From positions 62,001-126,000 of the forward strand of contig NZ_CABVIX010000005.1 in NCBI RefSeq assembly GCF_902498185.1: a stretch of DNA of 64,000 nucleotides, read 5' to 3'. The DNA comes from Pseudomonas fluorescens. Lineage in GTDB: Bacteria; Pseudomonadota; Gammaproteobacteria; Pseudomonadales; Pseudomonadaceae. Below are positions 26,152 through 35,354 of this stretch, one piece after another. Position 1 is the first letter of the stretch. Every line of letters begins with the position of its first letter. The notes under the pieces are model-generated. The model was not told the DNA's origin, did not search any database, and was given only the letters and a program-made list of their open reading frames with translations. Both the position numbers and the translations under genes were made by a program.

Positions 26152-27150
26152 TTAGCGGTGGAGCTCGCCTTGCAGGATCTCGTCGACCATGGGGGAGTCG
26201 GGACTGTCGATCTTCTGCAACAGCATATTGATAGCCGTCAGCCCAAGCTCGGTACAGCTGTGACCTACACAAGGGATGGGATCGCCATAAATCTCGGCGT
26301 AGTGGACTTGGTCGATACTGAACAGCGCGATGTCCGCCCTGCTCATCCCCTGCTGGCGGATGGCCTCGAGCGATCCGAGCGTTATCAGCATGTTGAGCCC
26401 GAAAATCACATCAGGGCGCTTGCCACTTGCCAGGTATTCACTCACCGCAGCCCGTGCCGGTGCTTGTGTGTAATCCCCGTGCAGCACCTCCACTGATGTC
26501 GTCTCATCACACTGCTCGAGCGCCCGGCGAATACCTGCGATTCGCGACAGCGTAATGTTCGACCGCTGCGGCCCCCCTACCACCAGAAAGTGCCGATGCC
26601 CTTGCTCAAGCAACGCCTGCGCGCCCCGAAAACCGCTCTGCTCGTTGTCCAGGTACACGCCAGCGAATGGCGCACTGGGCAGCTTGCGGTCGATCTGTAC
26701 TACGGGGATGCCGGCCATCTCCAGCTTGGGCAGATAGCTCGGCTGGTAGTCATCGTCATCGGAAATGACCGATAGGATGATGCCTGCGACCTGATAACTG
26801 AGCAGTGTATCGACCGCCCGCGCTTCAAGCTCGGGCGAACCGTCGGTGTCGAACAGCATGAGCGAGTAGTCTCGCTTTTTCGCTTCCCGCGTGATCGCCT
26901 TGATGGTCTCGCCGTAGAACGGGTTGTCCAGACTGGCCGTGACCAGGCCAAACAGCCGGCTCTGCTGGCCTTTGAGGTTGCGCGCAAGCGCGTTTGGCAC
27001 GTAGTTGAGCTCCCGCGCCACCGCGAGAATCTGCGCCAATGTGTCTTTCTTGACTTTTTCCGGCTGGTTGAGCGCCCGCGAAACCGTGACGGTCGTCATG
27101 TTCACGCGCTTGGCGATGTCGGTGATCGTGGCTTTACCGGGTCTTGTCAT
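26152..27150 (-). CDS. LacI family transcriptional regulator
   Basis: 332 residues. Helix-turn-helix TITDIAKRVNMTTVTVSRAL, hinge helix YVPNALARNLKGQQS, then a periplasmic-binding-protein-like sensor domain (FGLVTASLDNPFYGE, VVQIDRKLPSAPFAGVYLDN, DIALFSIDQVHYAEI). It should repress the flanking genes until a sugar or sugar alcohol binds. Four matching operators flank it: two before the dehydrogenase (left) and two in the gap shared with the divergent ABC transporter, one of which (27216-27231) also covers its own upstream region, so autoregulation is likely. Confidence 0.93.
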   Translation of the reverse strand: MTRPGKATITDIAKRVNMTTVTVSRALNQPEKVKKDTLAQILAVARELNYVPNALARNLKGQQSRLFGLVTASLDNPFYGETIKAITREAKKRDYSLMLFDTDGSPELEARAVDTLLSYQVAGIILSVISDDDDYQPSYLPKLEMAGIPVVQIDRKLPSAPFAGVYLDNEQSGFRGAQALLEQGHRHFLVVGGPQRSNITLSRIAGIRRALEQCDETTSVEVLHGDYTQAPARAAVSEYLASGKRPDVIFGLNMLITLGSLEAIRQQGMSRADIALFSIDQVHYAEIYGDPIPCVGHSCTELGLTAINMLLQKIDSPDSPMVDEILQGELHR

Positions 27151-27215
27151 GAGAAGGCCTGCGTTGACGGTTTGGCTTATTGTAATGCGAATATCCCTAT
27201 GCTAGCTTGAATTCG

Positions 27216-27231
27216 ATGTACACGTTGACAT
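27216..27231. promoter_or_regulatory. LacI-type operator 3
   Basis: ATGTACACGTTGACAT, 66 bp upstream of the LacI start and 130 bp upstream of the binding-protein start. Same consensus as operators 1, 2 and 4. Confidence 0.82.
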
Positions 27232-27306
27232 TTGCGCCACGCCTTGGTTGATCTTGGGTCGTACAGCCCTCCTCCAAACGCGACCGGCCTTTTTTTTAGA
27301 CACAAG

Positions 27307-27322
27307 ATGTTAACGTCTACAT
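27307..27322. promoter_or_regulatory. LacI-type operator 4
   Basis: ATGTTAACGTCTACAT, 39 bp before the binding-protein ATG, where a bound repressor would block the ABC-kinase operon. 91 bp centre to centre from operator 3. Confidence 0.85.
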
Positions 27323-27360
27323 ACGCTGTGACCAATAACAATAATCAAAAGGTACCTTCG

Positions 27361-28287
27361 ATGAATGCGTTCAAGAAATCCAAGCTTGCCTCCGTTCTCG
27401 TCACTGCTCTGTGCGGGGTTGTACTGGCCGTTCCAGCAGCTCATGCCGATCGGTTGAAGATCGGCATGTCGTTCCAGGAACTCAACAATCCTTACCTCGT
27501 CACGATGAAACAGTCCCTGGAGGGGGCAGTGGCCGGGCTCGGCGCTGATCTGATCGTCACGGATGCGCGTCACGACGTGGCCAAGCAGATCAGTGACGTG
27601 GAAGATCTGGTGCAACGTGGCGTCGACATTCTGCTGCTCAATCCGACCGACTCGGTCGGGGTGCAGTCCGCGGTATTGACCGCGCACGAGGCCGGAGTCG
27701 TTGTCGTCGCGATCGATGCCCAGGCACAAGGCCCGATAGACGCATTCGTCGGGTCGAAAAACCACAATGCCGGCTATCAGGCGTGCAGGTACCTGGCACA
27801 GCAGGTGGGCGGCAAGGGCGAGATCGCGATACTCGACGGTATCCCGGTAGTGCCGATCCTGGAGCGCATTCGCGGATGCGAGGTGGCGATCGATGAGTTC
27901 GAGGAGCTGAACATCGTTGCGCGGCAAAACGGCAAACAGCAGCGCGACACGGCGCTGGGCGTTACCGAAAACATGCTGCAGGGCAACCCCAACCTGGTGG
28001 GCATTTTCAGCGTCAACGACACCGGCTCCCTGGGCGCCTTGACGGCGATCGAGGCAAGTGGCCTGGACGTCAAGCTGGTCAGTGTCGACGGTACACCGGA
28101 GGCCATCAAGGCCATACAACGGGCCGACTCCAAGTTCATTGCCACCTCAGCCCAGTTCCCCCGCGATCTGGTGCTGCTCGGGCTGGGGGTTGGCCTGGCC
28201 AAGCATTGGGGAGCCAACGTGCCGCCGGCCATTGCGGTCGACGTTGCGCTGATCGACAGGGAAAAGGCGGCCAGCTTCAGCTGGTAG
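27361..28287 (+). CDS. Sugar ABC transporter periplasmic binding protein (RbsB-like)
   Basis: 308 residues from the ATG at 27361 (MNAFKKSKLASVLVTALCGV), with AAAAGG upstream. Signal peptide of about 25 residues with cleavage at AHA-D. Peripla_BP_4 fold: LKIGMSFQELNNPYLVTMKQSL, VDILLLNPTDSVGVQSAV, VVAIDAQAQGPIDAFVGSKN, GIFSVNDTGSLGALTAIEA. It should bind a pentose or pentitol and feed the RbsA/RbsC-type importer encoded next. First gene of a four-gene operon under the LacI operators. Confidence 0.92.
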   Translation: MNAFKKSKLASVLVTALCGVVLAVPAAHADRLKIGMSFQELNNPYLVTMKQSLEGAVAGLGADLIVTDARHDVAKQISDVEDLVQRGVDILLLNPTDSVGVQSAVLTAHEAGVVVVAIDAQAQGPIDAFVGSKNHNAGYQACRYLAQQVGGKGEIAILDGIPVVPILERIRGCEVAIDEFEELNIVARQNGKQQRDTALGVTENMLQGNPNLVGIFSVNDTGSLGALTAIEASGLDVKLVSVDGTPEAIKAIQRADSKFIATSAQFPRDLVLLGLGVGLAKHWGANVPPAIAVDVALIDREKAASFSW

Positions 28288-28359
28288 GCGCCTGCACAGT
28301 TCCCAAGGGGCGTTTTCGGTTCCGTGGGACGCCCTTCTCGATCACACAGGCCTCAAGTC

Positions 28360-29874
28360 ATGTCCAGTCTTCTCACGCTTGATCATATTTCCAAAAGCTT
28401 TCCCGGGGTGCAGGCGCTGACCGATATCAGCCTGCAACTGCAGGAAGGTGAGATCCATGCGCTGCTCGGTGAAAACGGTGCAGGCAAGTCGACCTTGATG
28501 AAGATCCTGTCGGGCATTCACGCCCCCGACACCGGCTCGATCGAAATCAATGGCGAGCCGATGCGCTTCCAGAATTACCACGACGCCATCCGTGCTGGCA
28601 TTGGCATCATCTTTCAAGAGTTCAGCCTTGTTCCTTCGCTGTCAGCCGCTGAAAACATTTTCCTCGGCCGGGAGCGTTGTAACCGCTTCGGCTGGCTGCA
28701 CAAGCGCTTCATGCAGGATGAAGCCCGGGCGCTCTTCCAGCGCCTGGGTGTGCGAATCGACCTGACGCTACCCGTCGAAGCACTCAGTGTCGCGCAACAG
28801 CAATTCGTGGAGATCGCCAAGGCGCTGGCCCTGGACACCCGAATCCTGATCCTCGACGAGCCCACGGCAACCCTGACGCCTGCCGAAGCTGAGCAGCTGT
28901 TCATGGTCATGCGCGAACTGAAAGCCCAAGGCGTGGGCATGATCTTCATCTCCCACCACATGGAGGAGATCTACGAGATCTGTGACCGCATCACCATCTT
29001 GCGGGATGGCTGCAAGGTGGCGACGTGCGAGGTGGAAAACACCGGTGTCGATGCGCTGGTACAGATGATGGTCGGCCGCACGGTCGAGCAAAGCTACCCG
29101 CCCAAGACCGCCCAGGCCGATGGCCAGGAGGTGGTGATGGAAGTGCGTGCCATCCAGCTTCACCCAGGCGCCCCGGTCAACCGCTTCAACTTGCACAAGG
29201 GCGAAATCCTCGGCTTTGCAGGTCTGGTGGGCTCTGGAAGGACCGAACTGGTCATGGGACTGCTGGGTGCGCACGCGTTTCATCACAAGGAAGTCCGGGT
29301 TGGCGGTCAGCCCGCATCCCTCAGGTCCCCAGCCGACGCGCTGGCCTGCGGCATCGGACTGCTACCGGAAAGCCGAAAGACCGAGGGCCTGATACTGCCC
29401 TTCTCGATCCGCGAAAACATCACCCTCAACAATCTCCTCAAGCATTGCGGCAGGAGCTTCATCATCGATCGCCGCGATGAAGGCCGGTTGGTCGACGAGC
29501 TGATGCACAAGGTGCAGGTCAAGGCACCGGATCACGATTGCCAGGTGAACAGCCTCAGCGGCGGCGGCCAACAGAAAGTGGTGATCGCGCGTTGGCTCAA
29601 CCACACCTGCAAGGTGTTGGTCTTCGATGAGCCCACCCGCGGAATCGACGTCGGTGCCAAGGCTGAGATCTACCGGTTGATGCGTGCACTCACGGGGCTC
29701 GGCGTCTCGATCATCGTGGTCTCCTCGGACCTGCCCGAAGTCGTCGGGCTCAGCGACCGGGTGGCAGTGTTCCGGCACGGCCAGATCGTCACGACCCTCT
29801 CGGGCGCGGCTGTGAATTCCAACGAAATAATGCTGTATGCGACCGGAGCGTCCCATGATGAACAATCTCACTGA
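28360..29874 (+). CDS. Sugar ABC transporter ATP-binding protein (RbsA-like, two ABC domains)
   Basis: 504 residues from the ATG at 28360. Two tandem nucleotide-binding domains, as in RbsA/XylG/AraG: the first with Walker [10 protein letters not shown] at residues 37-45, signature [15 protein letters not shown] and Walker [12 protein letters not shown]; the second with the degenerate Walker [11 protein letters not shown], signature [15 protein letters not shown] and Walker [15 protein letters not shown]. It energises sugar uptake at the inner membrane. Its 3' end overlaps the permease gene by 20 bp, so the two are translationally coupled. Confidence 0.94.
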   Translation: MSSLLTLDHISKSFPGVQALTDISLQLQEGEIHALLGENGAGKSTLMKILSGIHAPDTGSIEINGEPMRFQNYHDAIRAGIGIIFQEFSLVPSLSAAENIFLGRERCNRFGWLHKRFMQDEARALFQRLGVRIDLTLPVEALSVAQQQFVEIAKALALDTRILILDEPTATLTPAEAEQLFMVMRELKAQGVGMIFISHHMEEIYEICDRITILRDGCKVATCEVENTGVDALVQMMVGRTVEQSYPPKTAQADGQEVVMEVRAIQLHPGAPVNRFNLHKGEILGFAGLVGSGRTELVMGLLGAHAFHHKEVRVGGQPASLRSPADALACGIGLLPESRKTEGLILPFSIRENITLNNLLKHCGRSFIIDRRDEGRLVDELMHKVQVKAPDHDCQVNSLSGGGQQKVVIARWLNHTCKVLVFDEPTRGIDVGAKAEIYRLMRALTGLGVSIIVVSSDLPEVVGLSDRVAVFRHGQIVTTLSGAAVNSNEIMLYATGASHDEQSH

Positions 29875-30844
29875 CACCGCTGTTCAAGGCCAGGCGCCTT
29901 CGCCGCTCGCCGGGCGCCTGGGCAAATGGCGCAAGTCGCCGGTGTTCTATCCGCTGGTAGGATTCATCGTGATCTTCGTGGCGATGTCCCTGGCCAACGA
30001 CAATTTCCTTACCACCAGCAACCTCAGCAACGTCCTGCGCCAGGTGTCGATCATCGCCATCATCGCGGTGGGAATGACCTGCGCGATCCTTACTGGCGGC
30101 ATCGACTTGTCCGTAGGCCCTGTAATGGCTCTGTCAGGTACCTTGAGCGCCGGCTTGATGGTAGCCGGCTTTCCGCTTGAGCTGGCAGTTCTCGCAGGCC
30201 TTGCCGTGGGCGCGCTGTTCGGTGCCGGGAACGGCGTCTTCGTCGCGTACGCCAGGATGCCGCCGATCATCGTGACACTGGCGACGATGGGTATCGCCCG
30301 GGGCTTGGCACTGGTGTACACCGGTGGCTACCCGATATCCGGATTGCCGGAGGGGTTTGCCTTCCTGGGCCGTGGCGAACTGCTTGGCGTACAGGTGCCG
30401 ATCCTGGTCATGGCCGTGATGTACACGCTGGCCTTCGTCCTGCTGAACAAGACGCCCATCGGCCGCTACATCTATGCCATTGGCGGCAACGAAGAGGCAG
30501 CCCGCCTGAGTGGCGTGCGCGTTTCACGCTACAAGCTGCTGGTGTACATCCTCAGCGGCCTGACCGCCGCCGTGGCCGGGATTGTCCTGAGCTCTCGGCT
30601 GATGAGCGGGCAGCCGAACGCCGGCGTGGGTTTCGAGCTGGACGCCATCGCTGCCGTGGTACTGGGCGGCACCGCGATCGCAGGTGGCCGTGGCGCGATT
30701 ATCGGCACCCTCGTCGGCGCCATGATGCTAGGTGTGCTCAACAACGGGCTCAACCTGATGGGCATCTCCCCTTACATCCAGAACATCATCAAGGGCGCGA
30801 TCATTCTGCTGGCTATCTATATCAGCCGCAGCCGCGACCGTTAA
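29855..30844 (+). CDS. Sugar ABC transporter permease (RbsC-like)
   Basis: 329 residues from the ATG at 29855 (a second ATG follows at once), with GGAG just upstream inside the ATPase gene. About 8-10 hydrophobic helices and the family marks [21 protein letters not shown] (the conserved loop for ATPase contact) and [22 protein letters not shown]. It forms the membrane channel of the importer. Followed 17 bp later by the kinase gene. Confidence 0.93.
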   Translation: MMNNLTDTAVQGQAPSPLAGRLGKWRKSPVFYPLVGFIVIFVAMSLANDNFLTTSNLSNVLRQVSIIAIIAVGMTCAILTGGIDLSVGPVMALSGTLSAGLMVAGFPLELAVLAGLAVGALFGAGNGVFVAYARMPPIIVTLATMGIARGLALVYTGGYPISGLPEGFAFLGRGELLGVQVPILVMAVMYTLAFVLLNKTPIGRYIYAIGGNEEAARLSGVRVSRYKLLVYILSGLTAAVAGIVLSSRLMSGQPNAGVGFELDAIAAVVLGGTAIAGGRGAIIGTLVGAMMLGVLNNGLNLMGISPYIQNIIKGAIILLAIYISRSRDR

Positions 30845-30861
30845 ATTGAAAGGAGCAGGAC

Positions 30862-32457
30862 ATGAGCCATGTGATCGGGGTGGATATCGGTACACAAAGT
30901 ACCAAGGCATTGCTGATGTCGACCAAGGGCGAAATCCTGGCGCAGGCTTCGGTGAGCTACCAGGTCGAGCAGCCGCGCCCACTGTGGGCGCAGCAATGGC
31001 CGGACGTCTGGCTGGACGCAGTCCATGACACGGTAGCGGCAGTGGTTGCGCGAAGCCCTGTCCCGGCCGCTGAAATCAAGGCGATCTGCGTCAGCAGCTT
31101 GTACGGGGGCTCGGGAATCCCGGTCGATGCCGAGATCAAGCCGCTGCATCCCTGTCTTATCTGGATGGACCGGCGCGCCACCGCCGAGGTGCAGTGGGTG
31201 CGCCAGCATCTGGATGTCACAGAGCTCAAGCGCATCAGCGGCAACGGTGTGGACAGTTATTACGGCTACACCAAGATGCTCTGGATCAAGCGCAATCATC
31301 CGCAGATCTGGGCCCGGACGCGGTATCTGCTCCCGCCTAACAGCTATGTGCACTATCACCTTACCGGAGAACTGGCCGTGGACCACAGCTCGGCTGGCAA
31401 TATCGGCGGCATCTACGACATCGAGGCGCGCAATTGGTCTCTTCCGATGCTCGAGGCGCTCGGTATCGATCCCGCCCTGATGCCCGAGCGCCTGGTGGAG
31501 TCCCGCGAAATTGTCGGGGGGCTGCTGCCAGGCGCGGCGCGGCGCCTTGGGTTGAGTCCCGGGACCCCCGTGGTGGCCGGCGGTGTCGATGCCGCGATGG
31601 CGACCTTGGCTGCGGGGGTGCTGGAGCCCGGCAATCATGTCGCAATGCTGGGTACCAGCATGTGCTGGGGCTTCATCAACCAGCGCACGGATGCGGACCT
31701 GGGCCTGATCAGCATGCCCTACGTGCATGACGCTGGGCAGGACATCTACATCTTCGGTGGTGCGATTGCAGCGGGCGCCTCGGTCAGCTGGTTCCGGGAG
31801 CAGTTCTGTGCACAGGAAAAACAGGCGGCGGCGCAGTTGCCAGGCATGGAAGTGCATCAGTTGATGGAGCTTGATGCCGCCAAGACCCCTGCGGGCGCGG
31901 ACGGCCTGGTGTTCTTGCCCTACCTCATGGGCGAGCGCAGCCCGGTATGGGACGCGAAGGCGTCCGGTGCCTACGTCGGTCTGTCTCTGTTTCACACCCG
32001 GGCGCACATGTACCGCGCAGTACTGGAAGGTCTGGGTTTTGCCTTGCGCCACAACATGGAGCGTGGCCAGCTGGGTGCGTTGCGGCTGGATCCCGAACTC
32101 ATCGTCGTTGGCGGCGCCACGGCGTCGGACCTGTGGATGCAGATCATCGCCGATATCACCGGCTACCCGGTGCTCACCATCGAGCAGGCTGTGGAGGCTC
32201 CGCTGGGAGGTGCCATGCTGGCAGCGCTGGCGATAGGCGAGATCGAAAGCCTGGCCCACGTTCGAAACTGGCGCACGCTGCGCACGCGTGCCCTGCCCGA
32301 TGCGCGAAACAAAGGCATGTACGACCTGATGTTCGAGCAGTACTGCGGCATCTACCAGGCCTTGAGACCCAGCATGCATGCCTTGGCCGAGCTCAGTGGA
32401 AAACAGCCGCAAGCGCCGCGCGAGTCGGCTCGCGCGGCGCCATTGATCATTTCCTGA
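30862..32457 (+). CDS. FGGY family carbohydrate kinase
   Basis: 531 residues with an AGGAGCAGGAC SD. N-terminal phosphate-binding motif IGVDIGTQSTKALLMS, the hinge PCLIWMDRRA, GGVDAAMATLAAGVL, MLGTSMCWGF, and the C-terminal LIVVGGATASDLWMQIIADITGYPV (FGGY signature 2 region). The family phosphorylates pentuloses, glycerol or related sugars with ATP. Given the ribitol-dehydrogenase-like gene in the same regulon, D-ribulokinase or xylulokinase activity is likely. The gene's last codons contain a perfect hairpin, and its stop overlaps the convergent creatinase gene by 11 bp. Confidence 0.9.
   Translation: MSHVIGVDIGTQSTKALLMSTKGEILAQASVSYQVEQPRPLWAQQWPDVWLDAVHDTVAAVVARSPVPAAEIKAICVSSLYGGSGIPVDAEIKPLHPCLIWMDRRATAEVQWVRQHLDVTELKRISGNGVDSYYGYTKMLWIKRNHPQIWARTRYLLPPNSYVHYHLTGELAVDHSSAGNIGGIYDIEARNWSLPMLEALGIDPALMPERLVESREIVGGLLPGAARRLGLSPGTPVVAGGVDAAMATLAAGVLEPGNHVAMLGTSMCWGFINQRTDADLGLISMPYVHDAGQDIYIFGGAIAAGASVSWFREQFCAQEKQAAAQLPGMEVHQLMELDAAKTPAGADGLVFLPYLMGERSPVWDAKASGAYVGLSLFHTRAHMYRAVLEGLGFALRHNMERGQLGALRLDPELIVVGGATASDLWMQIIADITGYPVLTIEQAVEAPLGGAMLAALAIGEIESLAHVRNWRTLRTRALPDARNKGMYDLMFEQYCGIYQALRPSMHALAELSGKQPQAPRESARAAPLIIS
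32413..32440. terminator. GC-rich hairpin inside the 3' end of the kinase gene
   Basis: GCGCCGCGCGAG-TCGG-CTCGCGCGGCGC, a perfect 12-bp stem with a tetraloop, within the last 15 codons of the kinase gene and just beyond the creatinase stop. No strong T run follows on either strand (only TTGCGGCTGTTTT on the minus strand), so it may act as a weak terminator or as an RNA end-stabiliser for two convergent transcripts. Confidence 0.5.
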
Positions 32458-33658
32458 TGATGTTGTGCTCCGGTCCATACGGGAACTTGGTGATGTTCTC
32501 GGCGCCCTGCTCGTTGACGATCAGGATGTCATGCTCGCGGTACCCGCCGGCACCTGGGCGCCCCTCGGGCAGCATGATCATCGGCTCGATCGACACGACC
32601 ATGCCCGGTTCCAGCACGGTGTCGATGTCTTCGCGCAGCTCCAGCCCTGCTTCCCGGCCGTAATAGTGGCTGAGCGTGCCGAAGGAGTGGCCATAACCGA
32701 AGGTGCGATATTGCAGCAGGTCATGCTCCAGGAAGATCTCGTTCAACTGCTGGGCGATGTCGCAGCAACGCATGCCCGGCTTGATCAGTTTCAGGCCGGC
32801 CTCGTGAACCTTGACGTTGACCTCCCACAGACGCAAGTGCTCATCGGAGCAATGGTCCAGGAACAGGGTACGCTCCAGCGCGGTGTAGTACCCGGCGATC
32901 ATCGGGAAGCAGTTGAGGCTGAGGATGTCGCCCTTGTTCACCTTGCGCGAAGTAACGGGGTTGTGCGCACCATCGGTGTTGATGCCTGACTGGAACCAGG
33001 TCCACGTATCCATCAATTCGGAGTCGGGGAACGTACGGGCGATCTCGCGGACCATGGCTTGGGTCGCGTGCAGCGCCACTTCGTATTCCGGTACCTGGTC
33101 ACGCAGGGCTTCAACGACGGCGGCCCCACCAATGTCCGCAACGCGCGCACCGTGGCGAATGATGGCGTGCTCTTCGGCCGACTTGATCATGCGCATGCGC
33201 ATGCAGGGCGCGGCGATGTCCACCAGCTCGGCCTGCGGGTAGCGGCTGGCCAGCTTGTCGCGATTCAGCAGGTTGAGGTGGTCGTACTCGATACCGATGC
33301 GCCCTGCCTTGGGCAACGCCTGCTGGATGGCGACGAAGTAGTTGTCGCGCTGCCAGTCGGTATAGACGATGTTGTCGGTGCCTGCAGTACGGCGCCACGG
33401 CTGGCCGCCATCGATGTTGGCGCTGATCGACACCACCGTTTCCTGTGTCACGACCAGTGCATAGGGACGGCCGAACGAGCAATACAGGAAGTCGCTGTAG
33501 TAGTTGATGTTGTGGTAGGACGTGAAGACGGCCGCGTCGATGTTGTTCTGCGCAAGGTAGGCGCGCAGTGTCGACTGACGATTGGCATATTCCTGTGTCG
33601 AAAAGGTCGGCTTCGCTTTTTCGCCGTTTCTGATCTGTATTGTTTTCGGCATGTGCAT
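32447..33658 (-). CDS. Creatinase (creatine amidinohydrolase)
   Basis: 403 residues from the ATG at 33658 (MHMPKTIQIRNGEK), nearly collinear with my memory of P. putida creatinase. It hydrolyses creatine to sarcosine and urea. It has the pita-bread fold of M24 peptidases without the metal set; the catalytic base His232 falls in GAHNPVTSRKV at exactly residue 232 of this reading. FGYGHSFGTLSHYYG and LEPGMVVSIEPMIMLPEG are also present. It works with the creatininase at 34493. No sarcosine oxidase or urease gene is in the window. Promoter DNA lies at 33659-33795. Confidence 0.95.
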   Translation of the reverse strand: MHMPKTIQIRNGEKAKPTFSTQEYANRQSTLRAYLAQNNIDAAVFTSYHNINYYSDFLYCSFGRPYALVVTQETVVSISANIDGGQPWRRTAGTDNIVYTDWQRDNYFVAIQQALPKAGRIGIEYDHLNLLNRDKLASRYPQAELVDIAAPCMRMRMIKSAEEHAIIRHGARVADIGGAAVVEALRDQVPEYEVALHATQAMVREIARTFPDSELMDTWTWFQSGINTDGAHNPVTSRKVNKGDILSLNCFPMIAGYYTALERTLFLDHCSDEHLRLWEVNVKVHEAGLKLIKPGMRCCDIAQQLNEIFLEHDLLQYRTFGYGHSFGTLSHYYGREAGLELREDIDTVLEPGMVVSIEPMIMLPEGRPGAGGYREHDILIVNEQGAENITKFPYGPEHNIIRK

Positions 33659-33795
33659 GTCTTCTATCCTTTGGTGGTTGAGCAACTCAGGGCACGGGTT
33701 CTGCGGTGCCTCTGGAGAGCATTCGAACAGATATGCCGCGGGGATTTTTGCGCGAATCCGACCCGAAAGTGGCCAGATCCGCCCTGAGACAAACT

Positions 33796-34206
33796 CTATG
33801 ATGCTTTGCATGGGCCCTGCGGATCGCGGGGTTCGGCCAGCCACGACCCGCTGCGGTCCAACGCACGCAGCGCGATCGGCTGCGCCACCAGGTGCTTGCA
33901 TTGCTCAAGCACTCCTGCCTTCCCTCCTCCCGCCTCCAGCTCGTCGCTACACACCACCAGCACGTCCAGTAGCTGCGCCTGGCTCAACGGGACAGTCGCC
34001 GTGGCGATGCCATTGCTGGCCTTGAGTGGCTCTCCCTCCGTGCTGAGGATCTGCCATTCGCAGACCCCGTGGCCGGCGGCCTCATTGGCCCTGCGCAGTG
34101 GCTCGAGGGCCGCCGCCAAGGCGTAGAAGTCGAATCCTGCGGTCAGCCAGAAGCCGATGCGCAAAGGCGCGGGCGGGCGTTGGTTGGCATCAGTCAGTTG
34201 CAGCAT
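33796..34206 (-). pseudogene. GlxA-type AraC regulator, N-terminal fragment
   Basis: 136 residues from the ATG at 34206 (MLQLTDANQRPPAPLRIGFW). It matches the first half of the DJ-1/PfpI-like domain of GlxA/CdhR-type regulators: IGFWLTAGFDFYALAAALEP, LRRANEAAGHGVCEWQILST, LLDVLVVCSDELEAGG. The frame then ends at WLAEPRDPQGPCKAS. Intact members have about 320-350 residues with a C-terminal AraC helix-turn-helix, so two thirds including the DNA-binding domain are missing. It sits between creatinase and creatininase genes, where their regulator would be expected. Confidence 0.8.
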
Positions 34207-34368
34207 GGTCTGGCTCCTGTGGGACGCCGTTGCCCGATGGCCCGGCAAAAAACCAGATTGCAGCAGATCGCCGCCTGGGAGATTTGCGAGTAACCGACCT
34301 GCGATTGACCAGAGTCGCCTCTCGCCTGCGCCGATAACCGCACAGTGTCGTAGGGGTGCAGGTGGCAT

Positions 34369-34396
34369 TTGTCAATTCAAGGTCGGAAACTGACAA
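34369..34396. promoter_or_regulatory. Inverted repeat upstream of the creatininase gene
   Basis: TTGTCA (34369-34374) and TGACAA (34391-34396), 16 bp apart, about 97 bp upstream of the creatininase ATG. The spacing suits an AraC-family site; the GlxA-type regulator at 36856 is the natural candidate. Confidence 0.45.
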
Positions 34397-34492
34397 GCCG
34401 GGGTCGTTGCGATCTGCTCCAATCGCCTCATTCGGTGCTTGCGGCAGACGTTCATCCCTCCCATACAACAAAAATATCCAGAGACTGTATCC

Positions 34493-35275
34493 ATGAATGA
34501 AAGCGTCGTAGTTGGAGAACTCACCTGGCCCCGATATGCCCAGAAGGTGGCGTCCGGCTGTCCCTTGTTCTTGCCGGTAGGCGCACTGGAGCAACATGGT
34601 CATCACATGTGCATGGAAGTGGACGTGCTGTTGCCCACCGCACTGTGCAAGGCAGTGGCGGGTGAAGTCGACGGACTGGTGCTGCCTTCCCTCGCCTACG
34701 GCTACAAGTCCCAGCAGAAGTCGGGCGGCGGCAACCACTTTCCCGGCACCACCAGCCTGGATGGCGCCACGCTGACCCACACCGTGCAGGACATCATCAG
34801 GGAGTTGGCCCGGCACGGCGTTCGCAAGCTGGTGATGATGAACGGCCACTTCGAGAACTCGATGTTCATCGTCGAGGGCATAGACCTGGCGCTCCGCGAA
34901 CTTCGCTATGGCGGTATCGAGGACTTCAAGGTGGTAGTGCTGTCCTACTGGGACTTCATCAACGATCCTGCAGTGATCAAGGAACTCTATCCCGATGGCT
35001 TCCTTGGCTGGGACATTGAGCATGGCGGCGTCTTCGAGACCTCGCTGATGCTGGCCCTGCACCCCGACAAGGTCGACCTTGGCTGTGCGGTCGACCATCC
35101 TCCGGCCACGTTCCCGCCCTACGACGTTTTCCCCATCATCCCCGAACGCACCCCCGCGTGCGGAACGCTCTCTTCACCCAAAGGCTCCAGCGCGGAAAAA
35201 GGCGAGCTGATCCTGCGCGTCTGCGTCGAGGGCATCAGCGCTGCTGTGCGCGAAGCATTCGACCTGCAGCGGTAG
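34493..35275 (+). CDS. Creatininase (creatinine amidohydrolase)
   Basis: 260 residues from the ATG at 34493 (MNESVVVGELTWPRYAQ). It interconverts creatinine and creatine, feeding the creatinase. Metal ligands of the known P. putida enzyme are recognisable: Glu33, His35 and Asp44 in LEQHGHHMCMEVD, and His/Glu in MMNGHFENSMF. SQQKSGGGNHFPGTTSLDGAT is the family hallmark and VLSYWDF with WDIEHGGVFETSLML completes the active site. It is about the usual length. The permease gene follows 79 bp downstream on the same strand. Confidence 0.95.
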   Translation: MNESVVVGELTWPRYAQKVASGCPLFLPVGALEQHGHHMCMEVDVLLPTALCKAVAGEVDGLVLPSLAYGYKSQQKSGGGNHFPGTTSLDGATLTHTVQDIIRELARHGVRKLVMMNGHFENSMFIVEGIDLALRELRYGGIEDFKVVVLSYWDFINDPAVIKELYPDGFLGWDIEHGGVFETSLMLALHPDKVDLGCAVDHPPATFPPYDVFPIIPERTPACGTLSSPKGSSAEKGELILRVCVEGISAAVREAFDLQR

Positions 35276-35354
35276 CACCCTGCCGAGCGCCAGCAGCGCC
35301 GACCGATGAACGATAACCGTCCACCCTCCTTCAAGAATAAAAAGGGTACTTATC

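Noticed and set aside
30841..32478. A 545-codon open frame on the minus strand
   Set aside because: It lies exactly opposite the FGGY kinase gene and has an Arg/His/Gln-rich composition with no recognisable fold.
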